Of a stretch of DNA of 26,304 nucleotides, positions 16,845-24,299 are shown one piece after another. The notes beneath the pieces were generated by a model. That model was not told the DNA's origin. It did no database searches and saw only the letters and a program-made list of their open reading frames with translations. A program made the position numbers and the translations under genes. Positions within the stretch are counted from its first letter, which is position 1. Each line of letters starts with the position of its first letter. Origin of the DNA: JAVBMC01 sp031552845 (GTDB lineage: Bacteria > Verrucomicrobiota > Kiritimatiellia > RFP12 > DVOR01); contig JAVBMC010000003.1 in NCBI GenBank assembly GCA_031552845.1, positions 1 to 26,304 on the forward strand, written 5' to 3'.

Positions 16845-19778
16845 TCAATACACCAACAACCTTGTCCGCCACTCATAAGTCTGGAACTCATATCCGTTAG
16901 CCGTCTTCACGACGCGGGTGTTCGGAATCGGATTGATGATATTTGCAGAAGCAAATGCCCCGGCACCCAAAATATCTCCATTGACCTCTAAGATCGGCAC
17001 TGAATGTGCGGGGATCTTCTTAAGCGCATCTACAGACCCTGTATACTCAATCTCCAACTGCGCTGTCTCGGATAACGTCACATCACCATACACCACCAGC
17101 TTATCGCAGTTGCCATTTTCATCCATGCGGATCTTCAGCTTGGCGTAATTACCAAACGTCACGGAACTTTCTTGATCCGCTTTGCCCACTGTCAGCGTAC
17201 CAATGATATGCTCACTGGTCACGCCATCCACCGAGCCCGGTTCAATTGAAGCATAATCAGTAATATCTACACCATTCTTCAAGATTGTCTTCGCCACAGC
17301 ACCACTGATGAAGCCATTACCACCCAACACCGCCTTTGTCGCTACATTCAGTGCTCCATTCGGAAGACCGGAGTAAGACTGAGTATCCACCAAGAGCCGT
17401 CCCTCATTCAAGTTAAACGTAGCGCTACTGCCAATGGTACTCGTTATGCGCATCGTCCCCGTCCCGGTTTTTGTGTATACTTGCGAATTTCCAGTGAAGC
17501 TACCGCCAAAAATCAAATCATGAGCCGCTGCTCCGTCAGCAACAGCAAACGTATATGAATGATCCCTTAACGATGCTGTGACGCTTGAAGGCAAGGCATT
17601 CGGCAAAGTTGTCATCGAAAAATTAGCGGTACCATAGAAAGTGCCCTTTAATGTGCCAGCCGACATCTCGACACGCAGATTACCATCCATATAAACTTGA
17701 GACCCGCCGTCAAGCGTTCCTCCATAAAGCTTCAAGTAGTTATTAAAATGCTGAGCTTTATCAACATAAGACAGGGTGGAATTTGTATATATTGTGACTT
17801 CAATTGTATCTGCTAATGGCGTGGTGGTACATGAAACCGTTGCGGTGGTCGAGGCATCCGCACTTCCAATAATCAAACGGTTTCTGACGGATGTCGACGA
17901 GCTGCTGAAAGTTACCGAACCTTGTCGAATACAGGTATCGCCGGTATAACTATTGGCACCACTGAGAGTTGCATTGCCGCCTCCCATTTTTACAAGTCCG
18001 TTTTCACCACGCAATGCGCTTGAGATGGTTCCCCCCTGCACTTGATAATCTTCACCAGTAGTATTGGTAATACTCCCCCCTGATACTGTTCCGCCCTTAA
18101 TGATCACGGGGCAATTGGCTTTGATAGAAGTATTGCCGCTTTGTACAATCGTGCCGCTTTGAATTTCAAATGCCTCATCCACTGTTAACGGCGTGTTGTA
18201 CAAATTCGCCGTTCCAGCCTTTATCAGCCAGCCAGCCGATGCGTTGATAGTTGAGTTAGTGAAATTAATTGTCCCTGCGGCATGCGTAAATGGACGAGCA
18301 AACTCTGTATTGAAATTAATCAAATTAAGCGTCCCATTGTTCACAATAAAATCGGCGAGGAAAAGTGCCGGGCCGTTAAAGAGGCTCAACACTCCACCGG
18401 CGACATAAGTACTGCCAGAATAACCAAATTCTCCGCGCAACGTCATCGTGCCGGAACCTGCCTTTGTCAACGACACCGTGTTCTCGTTATCAAGAATGGA
18501 TGCGTACACATCCACGGTTGCAGACGCGTTCACAATAATCTCGCCATCCGTTGTGCTATCACCGCTGGTTAAAACACCAACGCCCGCAGTATCGCCAAAC
18601 GATGTACGCCCCGATCCGGCAGCAATCAACACGCCGCCTATTGGCGAGAAGTGCAACACCTCATCCTCCGCCAGTGCGACGGTCTTCTCTGAGGCTCCAC
18701 TAATATAAATCGTATTAATCTCATTCACCGGTTCCGAGAGTACAATCGGCGACGCTGTTGTATCATCAAGTTTAACATTAAACAAACCCGAAGGCAGCTT
18801 GCCATCTTCCGTTAACGGCGTATAATCAGAATACGCCTTAATCATGCCTTGGTCGGCATAAGCCCAACTGGTAGAATTGAATGTTGCATAAGCACCAAGA
18901 ATACCTGAACCATCACCAATCGACTCCAATAAATAGCCATTGCGATCCGACATTGTTTCATTCGCCGACAGCGGTGCAAAATTGACAAGCCCACCCGGCT
19001 CATGGCCAAACTCCTTGAAATAAAAGGAGGCATAACCATTTTTATTTCCGGAGGAGTGTGCAATGGTCGAGCTACCCGCAGCAACTACAATCAAATCATT
19101 AGTCTGAGCGCAAACTCCATCATTACGCCCCTGTATTTTGTACGTTCCCCCTTGTAGCGAGACGACCGTTGCAGGGGCCAAGATATCAGCATTACGTCCG
19201 GCGCCAAAGTTCAACTCCACAGTACCTTGCACGATTTCCAATGGCCCTGTGAACGTGTTAGTCGTGTTCAAACGCAAAGTACCGTTCGCCATCTTAATCA
19301 TGCCCCAATCGCCGCTGATGATACCCGATACCGCAAAACCACTGCCATAACCATGATATACCCTCCACAATGTATTTGTAAACAATGGCATATCCAAAGG
19401 AAATGTTTGATAAGAGTTGTCATTCATGTCGCCGCGAATAAACTCGCGAGCCGTAAACGTATACCCGTTTGCGCGATCAGCTGCTGAACCAAAGTCCACC
19501 TCCTTAATACTAGCCCAGTCGGGAATATAAAATTTATCAAGCTGCTGACTCCCTCCCATCTCTAGAATCGCCCACTGTGGAAAAATTGATTTACCCATCG
19601 TAACCGAGTCATCAACCCCGGGCAACATTTCATCTGCCCAGTTTAACGTATTCGTCCAGTATTGATTCTTCACCTTGCCATCGCCAGCGCCGGTATACGT
19701 CATCGTTGCGGCAAACAAGTTTGACATGCAGCTGCACGCTAATGCAAATATAGCCCAGACCGAAACTTTCTTGTGCAT
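16845..19778 (-). CDS. Autotransporter-associated beta-strand-repeat exported protein D (first gene of operon)
   Basis: A 977-residue exported protein lacking the DUF2341 and LamG parts of its operon partners. The start is ATG 19778 because GGAGA (19784-19788) lies 5 nt upstream and a signal peptide begins there (cleavage near LFA-AT, residue 23); the frame extends 11 codons further without an RBS. The body is a beta-helix-like array of TIGR02601-type repeats, for example SGSTYVAGGVLSL and KMGGGNATLSGANSYTGDT, with many G-G-T turns. The last 370 or so residues match protein B, and the C-terminal GNYAKLKIRMDENGNCDKL module is shared with all three partners. It ends in RLLVY. Such repeats are known from autotransporter passenger domains, but no translocator barrel follows. 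It could be a filamentous surface protein. Confidence 0.82.
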   Translation of the reverse strand: MHKKVSVWAIFALACSCMSNLFAATMTYTGAGDGKVKNQYWTNTLNWADEMLPGVDDSVTMGKSIFPQWAILEMGGSQQLDKFYIPDWASIKEVDFGSAADRANGYTFTAREFIRGDMNDNSYQTFPLDMPLFTNTLWRVYHGYGSGFAVSGIISGDWGMIKMANGTLRLNTTNTFTGPLEIVQGTVELNFGAGRNADILAPATVVSLQGGTYKIQGRNDGVCAQTNDLIVVAAGSSTIAHSSGNKNGYASFYFKEFGHEPGGLVNFAPLSANETMSDRNGYLLESIGDGSGILGAYATFNSTSWAYADQGMIKAYSDYTPLTEDGKLPSGLFNVKLDDTTASPIVLSEPVNEINTIYISGASEKTVALAEDEVLHFSPIGGVLIAAGSGRTSFGDTAGVGVLTSGDSTTDGEIIVNASATVDVYASILDNENTVSLTKAGSGTMTLRGEFGYSGSTYVAGGVLSLFNGPALFLADFIVNNGTLNLINFNTEFARPFTHAAGTINFTNSTINASAGWLIKAGTANLYNTPLTVDEAFEIQSGTIVQSGNTSIKANCPVIIKGGTVSGGSITNTTGEDYQVQGGTISSALRGENGLVKMGGGNATLSGANSYTGDTCIRQGSVTFSSSSTSVRNRLIIGSADASTTATVSCTTTPLADTIEVTIYTNSTLSYVDKAQHFNNYLKLYGGTLDGGSQVYMDGNLRVEMSAGTLKGTFYGTANFSMTTLPNALPSSVTASLRDHSYTFAVADGAAAHDLIFGGSFTGNSQVYTKTGTGTMRITSTIGSSATFNLNEGRLLVDTQSYSGLPNGALNVATKAVLGGNGFISGAVAKTILKNGVDITDYASIEPGSVDGVTSEHIIGTLTVGKADQESSVTFGNYAKLKIRMDENGNCDKLVVYGDVTLSETAQLEIEYTGSVDALKKIPAHSVPILEVNGDILGAGAFASANIINPIPNTRVVKTANGYEFQTYEWRTRLLVY

Positions 19779-19823
19779 AATTTTCTCCATTCCAAAAGGG
19801 CATACACCCATAACAATTCAAAC

Positions 19824-19853
19824 AGTATAGCACAAGCCCCCCCTCTGCGTCAA
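19824..19853 (-). promoter_or_regulatory. Sigma70-like promoter of the four-gene operon
   Basis: On the - strand TTGACG (19853-19848) is followed after 18 nt by TATACT (19829-19824). A start near 19816 leaves a leader of about 38 nt with the ribosome binding site of gene D. The spaces between the four genes are only 27-32 nt and hold ribosome binding sites but no promoter-like pair I could find, so this promoter should serve all four. Confidence 0.75.
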
Positions 19854-19869
19854 CTACCCGTCTGGGTAG
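19854..19869. promoter_or_regulatory. Inverted repeat abutting the operon -35 box: operator candidate
   Basis: CTACCC-gtct-GGGTAG is a perfect 6+4+6 inverted repeat that begins at the base next to the -35 hexamer. Its position suits a dimeric activator or repressor. No regulator gene lies in the window, so the protein is unknown. Confidence 0.45.
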
Positions 19870-20226
19870 ACACCGAGAACAGGTAAAAGAGTGCGACTTT
19901 CTGCTGTTTAGCGGCTGAAATATGCGTAAATACTGGGTTTTAGGGGTGTTGGAGACGAACGGGGTGGGGATAAAATAGTTGATAACGCTGCAAAGACGGC
20001 CCAAACTGTCCCAACCGGTCGGATGAAACGGGGGTGACTGGCATCTAACCTGCGGATGTCCTTCAACATAAGGGCGCAGGCGCGTACGTACTATGACAGA
20101 GGCGTGTACTGCGCCTGCCAATCTTTGACCTTCACCCGACAACAATATAGTCAATCCACGTTGATGCTGACTGCAAAACTCGGGGTCAAGCACAGCCACG
20201 GAGAAGAATATGCATCCCGTCTGATT
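19870..20226. other. Gene-free stretch upstream of the operon
   Basis: No frame here has a convincing start, ribosome binding site or recognisable family. Only a hairpin at 20076-20118 stands out. The stretch could hold a degraded gene or a non-coding RNA, but neither can be shown from sequence. Confidence 0.5.
20076..20118. repeat. Long hairpin with one bulged base
   Basis: GCAGGCGCGTAC (20076-20087) pairs with GTAC-T-GCGCCTGC (20106-20118): 12 base pairs interrupted by a single bulged T, with an 18-nt loop. No T tract follows on either strand, so it is not a simple terminator. A structured RNA element or a protein-binding palindrome are both possible. Confidence 0.5.
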
Positions 20227-20346
20227 TGTGACAGGCACCTGTCACAGTTCTGAGGGGGAGCTTTCACAATTGTGACAGCTGGCTGTCACAGTTCTGAAGG
20301 GGAGCTGTCGCACTCTGGACAGGTAGCTGTCAGTGCCACAGGCACC
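20227..20346. repeat. Array of about 44-nt palindromic repeat units
   Basis: Unit 1 contains TGTGACAGG-ca-CCTGTCACA (20227-20246) and unit 2 contains TGTGACAGC-tg-GCTGTCACA (20271-20290), both perfect 9+2+9 palindromes exactly 44 nt apart. Each is followed by AGTTCTGA, then A/G-rich bases ending in GGGGAGCT. A third, degenerate copy (GGACAG-gta-GCTGTC, near 20317-20331) follows at nearly the same spacing and ends with GTGCC-aca-GGCAC (20333-20345). A further perfect palindrome TCACAATTGTGA (20264-20275) bridges units 1 and 2. It resembles a dispersed intergenic repeat family rather than a CRISPR: units are few and the intervals are not unique spacers. Confidence 0.75.
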
Positions 20347-20385
20347 TTAAGCCGCATCGTGTTTGGCTCAATTTTCTTCCGTCCT

Positions 20386-20417
20386 CTCCTCCTATCCGCG
20401 CCTCCGTGTCTCCGCGT
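20386..20417. repeat. Degenerate octamer tandem repeat
   Basis: Four consecutive 8-mers, CTCCTCCT, ATCCGCGC, CTCCGTGT and CTCCGCGT, share the pattern [CA]TCC[GT][CT][GC][TC]. On the opposite strand this reads ACGCGGAG, ACACGGAG and so on. Short G/A-rich repeats of this look are common between genes in many environmental bacteria. No function can be assigned. Confidence 0.5.
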
Positions 20418-20442
20418 GAGCTTCTTCCACATGGTTGCATAA

Positions 20443-20473
20443 AAATAACCCGCCGGAGTCCAGCGGGTTATTT
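20443..20473. terminator. Intrinsic terminator of the deacetylase/GH74-like operon
   Basis: A perfect 11-bp stem AAATAACCCGC/GCGGGTTATTT (20443-20453 and 20463-20473) with a 9-nt loop lies about 34 nt beyond the GH74-like stop codon. Read on the - strand the stem runs into TTTTTATG, a good T tract. Confidence 0.82.
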
Positions 20474-20506
20474 AGGGGTTTAGTTATTAAACTGCTGTGA
20501 GACGCG

Positions 20507-23119
20507 TTAGCGTTTGCACTTGAAGATGCACACCCCGGCAGCCCAGAGTTCCTTGGTCGCAGGGTTGTAGTTCAGTACCATCGGCTTGCGGTAGGGTGCA
20601 TTGGAGGTAATCTCTGTCCACGATGAACCGCCGTTAGTGCTTTCAAAGATCGCGCCGTTGTTGCTGCCGTCCCATGTGGTCTCGGTGTACCAGATGCGGT
20701 TGGTGTCGGTCGGATCGACGGCGATTGCAAGAATCACGCGCCCATAGTTCCACGGATTGTTGGTGAGTTTCTTCCAAGTTTTGCCTTGGTCGGTGCTCTT
20801 CCAAAGATTCTTGCCGGGGCAATAGACCGCGCCTTTGGCGTCGACGTAAACATTGAAGGGCCAATCTTCATTACGCGTGGCGAGCTCCCATGTCTCACCG
20901 GCGTCTTCAGATTTATAAATGCCGCCGTTGCTCGCACAGCCTGCCCAGTACAAACGTTTCGGGTTGGTCGGGTCGATCGCGAGTCCCTTGAACGCGCGCC
21001 GGGCCTTCGGCTGATTCGAAGGCTGCGTCCAAGTCTTGCCGCCATCGGTCGACTTGAAGAAGCCGCCACCGGACGGACAGTTGCCCGAGGGATCGCCATC
21101 AATACCTAAGTACAGGTTCAGCGGATTAGTCGGGTCCATCGCAAACGAACGCGCATAGCCAATGCCCCACATCGTGTTCGCCGTCGGGCGTACACTCGGC
21201 AGGCCGTGATAGTTTTGCGAAAAACTCTTGCCGCCGTCTTCGCTGACGATTACGCGGTTAGGCTTGCCGTTATCCCACGGGCTGCAGGTGCTGACGATGC
21301 GGGTCTGCCCCTTATACTCCGCCACTTCGACATTCCAGTTGTGCCCGCTCATGTCCCAATCGTGCTTGAGCGGCCAGAGTCCCTTCCACGATTTACCATT
21401 GTCCTCGCTGACCAGCGTGCCCTCGTCCATCACCACGGCATACACCTTGCCCTTGTGGAACTTGATGTCGTAGACGCACGAAATATCGGCACCCTTGACG
21501 CGCTCTTCCCACGTCTTGCCGCCATCGGCGCTATAGACAGGACGCCAGTTCGCGGCGCTGAAAATCTCCTGCGGGTTAAGCGGATTGATTGCGAGGTTCT
21601 TCGGTGCGCTGATGCCCGTCATACCGTTCTGCTGATCCTTCGGCAAGGTCGGGTTCGCTGCATAATCCGCCTTCAGCTGCGTATGCATTTGGAACGACTC
21701 TCCGCCATCTTTCGACGTAAACATACGTCCGTGCCAATCGCGCTCGGTGCCGCTGATGTACACCTCCTGCGGATTCATCGGATTGATCGCGGGCTCATAC
21801 AGATCCACACTCGCCGCAAACTTGTCCGACAGATTCGTCCAACTCTTACCGCCATCCTTGGAACGATAGCAGCCGCTCTTGCCAAACGTCACATAACACA
21901 GATTCGGATCAGATGCCGAGATCGCAATACACTTCGGCGTCTTCGGCAGCGACTCCTCCACGCGCCACGTATTGCCGCCATCGCGGCTGATCAAGAGCCC
22001 CGTGCCCGAAGCCGCAGCCAACACCAAATTACGGTTCTTGTCTGCAACCGCGACGGACAACACAGCACCGCTGCCCTGCTCGCCGCCAAAGCGTACGTTG
22101 CCATACGACTGCGCGCCCTTCTGCTTGATAAAGTCGCGCACAACCACCGGCTTGCCGTCACCGCCGACAAAGACGAACTTCGTCACCTTCAGCGTCACCG
22201 GTGATTCATCCAACGGCCCTACGCAGCCCATATCAAAACGCACGATGGTCGAGAAGTCAATCTTCTTCCCCTTCAACTCCGCAGCCTTATCGGGATTCTT
22301 CTGCACCCACTCATCCTGCAGCTTAAAATCATCCGCAGTCAACAGCACATCCTGCCAGCCCTTTTTCTCGATATACTCGTTCAAGTTCTTGCTCATCCAC
22401 GACGTTCCATCGCCCGCCTTCAACTGCAAGAAAGAGTTCTGTGGAGCCTTGCCTTCGGGGCTGAACGAGAACCCAAACCCTTTGCACTTATCCGCGGGGA
22501 TAGTCTTGGGGTATTCAATCGGCGACCAGAACCCGCCGAAGTAAGCCCCATTCACCTTACCATACTGAATGCGCGCGGTACCCGCCGGTTCATTGTCGCC
22601 GCCCGGCGCCCAGACTTGCGTCCAGCTATCGCCGCCGTCAACCGACTTATAAATCACGCCTTTCGGACTGCCCGCAAACAACACCTTCGGATCGCCTGGG
22701 TCAATGGCGATACAGCGGATACTCTTGCCCTTCTCGCCCGTAATCCGCAGTTTGCCTTTCTCGGTGTTCGGCAGCAGCTTCCACGAAGCACCGCTGTCAA
22801 TCGATTTGCACAAACCGCCATCCGTCGCGGCATAAATCGTGTCCGGCGCATTCTTATGCACCGCCAGCGAAAACACGCCGTAATCCACAAGGCCGTTGTT
22901 AATCAGCCGCCACGACTTCCCATGGTCGTCCGAACGGTACGCCCCACAGACGTCGCCGCCCATATAAATCACGCCATTACGCGTCGGGTGAAAAGCGCAC
23001 GTATAAAAATACCCGCCGCCGCCCCAACCGGCCCACTCCCAGTTCGGCTGCTTCGACTGCGCCCCCGCACCGCCAACCACTGCCGCCGCCAACGATGCCG
23101 CAACAATCAACTTCTTCAT
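20507..23119 (-). CDS. Exported GH74-like double beta-propeller (Asp-box) protein with inserted domain
   Basis: A protein of 870 residues with a signal peptide (cleavage near AGA-QS, residue 20). Thirteen Asp-box motifs S-x-D/N-x-G-x-[ST]-[WF] are visible, at residues 63, 106, 159, 378, 420, 469, 530, 571, 626, 690, 737, 775 and 827, the layout of two seven-bladed propellers. The start GWGGGGYFYTCAFHP and GGDVCGAYRSDD (54-65) closely resembles family GH74 xyloglucanases, in which the Asp of the DVGGAYR motif (Asp56 here) is catalytic. The second catalytic Asp could not be placed with certainty. Residues about 180-345 contain no Asp-box and look like an inserted beta-sandwich. The start codon overlaps the stop of the deacetylase by one base (TAATG), so the two are coupled. 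Xyloglucan or a related beta-glucan is the likely substrate, but a sialidase-like or non-catalytic role cannot be excluded. Confidence 0.8.
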   Translation of the reverse strand: MKKLIVAASLAAAVVGGAGAQSKQPNWEWAGWGGGGYFYTCAFHPTRNGVIYMGGDVCGAYRSDDHGKSWRLINNGLVDYGVFSLAVHKNAPDTIYAATDGGLCKSIDSGASWKLLPNTEKGKLRITGEKGKSIRCIAIDPGDPKVLFAGSPKGVIYKSVDGGDSWTQVWAPGGDNEPAGTARIQYGKVNGAYFGGFWSPIEYPKTIPADKCKGFGFSFSPEGKAPQNSFLQLKAGDGTSWMSKNLNEYIEKKGWQDVLLTADDFKLQDEWVQKNPDKAAELKGKKIDFSTIVRFDMGCVGPLDESPVTLKVTKFVFVGGDGKPVVVRDFIKQKGAQSYGNVRFGGEQGSGAVLSVAVADKNRNLVLAAASGTGLLISRDGGNTWRVEESLPKTPKCIAISASDPNLCYVTFGKSGCYRSKDGGKSWTNLSDKFAASVDLYEPAINPMNPQEVYISGTERDWHGRMFTSKDGGESFQMHTQLKADYAANPTLPKDQQNGMTGISAPKNLAINPLNPQEIFSAANWRPVYSADGGKTWEERVKGADISCVYDIKFHKGKVYAVVMDEGTLVSEDNGKSWKGLWPLKHDWDMSGHNWNVEVAEYKGQTRIVSTCSPWDNGKPNRVIVSEDGGKSFSQNYHGLPSVRPTANTMWGIGYARSFAMDPTNPLNLYLGIDGDPSGNCPSGGGFFKSTDGGKTWTQPSNQPKARRAFKGLAIDPTNPKRLYWAGCASNGGIYKSEDAGETWELATRNEDWPFNVYVDAKGAVYCPGKNLWKSTDQGKTWKKLTNNPWNYGRVILAIAVDPTDTNRIWYTETTWDGSNNGAIFESTNGGSSWTEITSNAPYRKPMVLNYNPATKELWAAGVCIFKCKR

Positions 23120-24120
23120 TAGTTAGTCCTTGTGATATAAACCGGCTTCCCGTTCGGGAGTGCCTGATAAACCGCCGTGCCATTCGCAACGGCCACCTTC
23201 TGCACATCGATGCCCTCCTGTTGCACCGTGCACATCTTCCACCCCGCCGGCACCTTAGTGCGTACCGACAGCGGCAAATCATAAAACTTCGGATCAGCCT
23301 GCGACGTCAGCTTAACCGTCATACGCCCCATACCCGGCTGCGTCTTCACCTGCGCCGACGCACGCTCCGTCTCATACTTATGCACGCTGATATGATCCGT
23401 CACCCACAAATCCCCCGCGTCCGACCGCCTCTTCAACTCATCCAGCAACGGCAGGAAGATATCCTGCTTCACCGCCCAAAAATCCTGATACCCCCGGTTC
23501 GGATCAATAATCTCCACCCCATGAAACACCAAATACTCCCACTCACCCTTCGACTGCGCCAAATCCGCCAACGCCAGCATCTGCTCCAGCTTCTGCAAAT
23601 GATACACCACTCCATGCCCATTAAACGGCGGCCGCGAGATCAGATTATACTTCTTAATCACCTCCGCCTCCTGCTCATTCGAAATCTTCCACTCCGGCAC
23701 TCCCGGCCGCGCATACGAAATCAACCGCGGATTCTTCCCCGGCACCATTCGATAAATATCCTCCTGCGCCGCCGCGATCTCCTGCTCAAACTGCTCCTGC
23801 GTCAAAATACTCTTGTGCGACGCCGTATGATTCCCATACACCGCACCCATCTTCCAAGCTTCTTCTTCCCACTTCTTCTTAAATACTAAGAACTCACCCT
23901 TCTTCGGCACAATATAAAAATCCCCCGACAGTCCCCGCTTATGCATCTCCGGCACCGCCACGAACACATGACTCGGCCAGCCATCATCAAACATCAAAAC
24001 AAACGCCGCCTTCTTATCCCCCTGCCACTTACACACCGCCGACGCATCCTGCTGCCCCTGCGCCCACAACGCCCCCACGCACACCGCGCCCGCAGCCCAC
24101 ACCCTCAACCACTCCAGCAT
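23119..24120 (-). CDS. Exported polysaccharide deacetylase (NodB/CE4-like)
   Basis: A protein of 333 residues. The start is ATG 24120, with GGGAGG a few bases upstream and a hydrophobic export signal (residues 4-20, ending LWA-QG); the frame extends 16 codons further without support. NodB motifs: FDDGWPSH (44-51) with the metal/base Asp pair Asp45-Asp46; HTASH (98-102), whose His98 and His102 are the zinc ligands of the H-x-x-x-H motif; and ARPG (137-140), the third-motif Arg. A late His200 in VFHGVE may serve as the catalytic His. The family removes acetyl groups from chitin-like, peptidoglycan or xylan polymers. Next to a GH74-like and near a GH10 protein, deacetylation of a plant-type glycan is plausible. 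It is the first gene of a two-gene operon. Confidence 0.85.
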   Translation of the reverse strand: MLEWLRVWAAGAVCVGALWAQGQQDASAVCKWQGDKKAAFVLMFDDGWPSHVFVAVPEMHKRGLSGDFYIVPKKGEFLVFKKKWEEEAWKMGAVYGNHTASHKSILTQEQFEQEIAAAQEDIYRMVPGKNPRLISYARPGVPEWKISNEQEAEVIKKYNLISRPPFNGHGVVYHLQKLEQMLALADLAQSKGEWEYLVFHGVEIIDPNRGYQDFWAVKQDIFLPLLDELKRRSDAGDLWVTDHISVHKYETERASAQVKTQPGMGRMTVKLTSQADPKFYDLPLSVRTKVPAGWKMCTVQQEGIDVQKVAVANGTAVYQALPNGKPVYITRTN

Positions 24121-24156
24121 AAAACCCCTCCCAAAAGTAAAATCAACAACCACACC

Positions 24157-24185
24157 AGTATAACACAACCCCGCCCTCCCCGCAA
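24157..24185 (-). promoter_or_regulatory. Promoter of the deacetylase/GH74-like operon
   Basis: On the - strand TTGCGG (24185-24180), a 17-nt spacer and TATACT (24162-24157). The -10 hexamer and the TTGTG just before it repeat what is seen at the promoter of the four-gene operon (TTGTGCTATACT there, TTGTGTTATACT here), which supports the call. The -35 box is weak. Confidence 0.55.
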
Positions 24186-24235
24186 CCCCCCCGAACGGGT
24201 ACCACCCATCATCACTTTAATCCCGTAGAAACCAC

Positions 24236-24264
24236 TTGCTCCAAATCCCAAAACAAGGTATAAT
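24236..24264 (+). promoter_or_regulatory. Divergent promoter of the GH50-like gene
   Basis: TTGCTC (24236-24241), a 17-nt spacer and a perfect TATAAT (24259-24264). A start site near 24271 gives a leader of about 30 nt that contains AGGA 8 nt before ATG 24300. It is divergent from the deacetylase promoter, with about 50 nt between the two -35 boxes, so both could share one regulator site. Confidence 0.72.
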
Positions 24265-24299
24265 CCCCATGACAGTTAATCCCTTACAGGAATGTTGAC

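Noticed and set aside
7092..19778. Classical type V autotransporters
   Set aside because: Beta-strand repeats are present but none of the four proteins has a C-terminal translocator barrel of about 250-300 residues; the end is a compact shared module.
19630..20238. - strand frame of 202 codons over the promoter region of the four-gene operon
   Set aside because: It overlaps gene D in another frame, runs over the operon promoter and inverted repeat, and has no recognisable domain.
20056..20253. Small + strand frame of 65 codons in the gene-free stretch
   Set aside because: There is no ribosome binding site or known motif, and it runs through the hairpin and into the palindromic array.
20227..20346. 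CRISPR array
   Set aside because: There are only two good units plus one decayed copy, the intervening bases are repeated rather than unique, and no cas gene is near.
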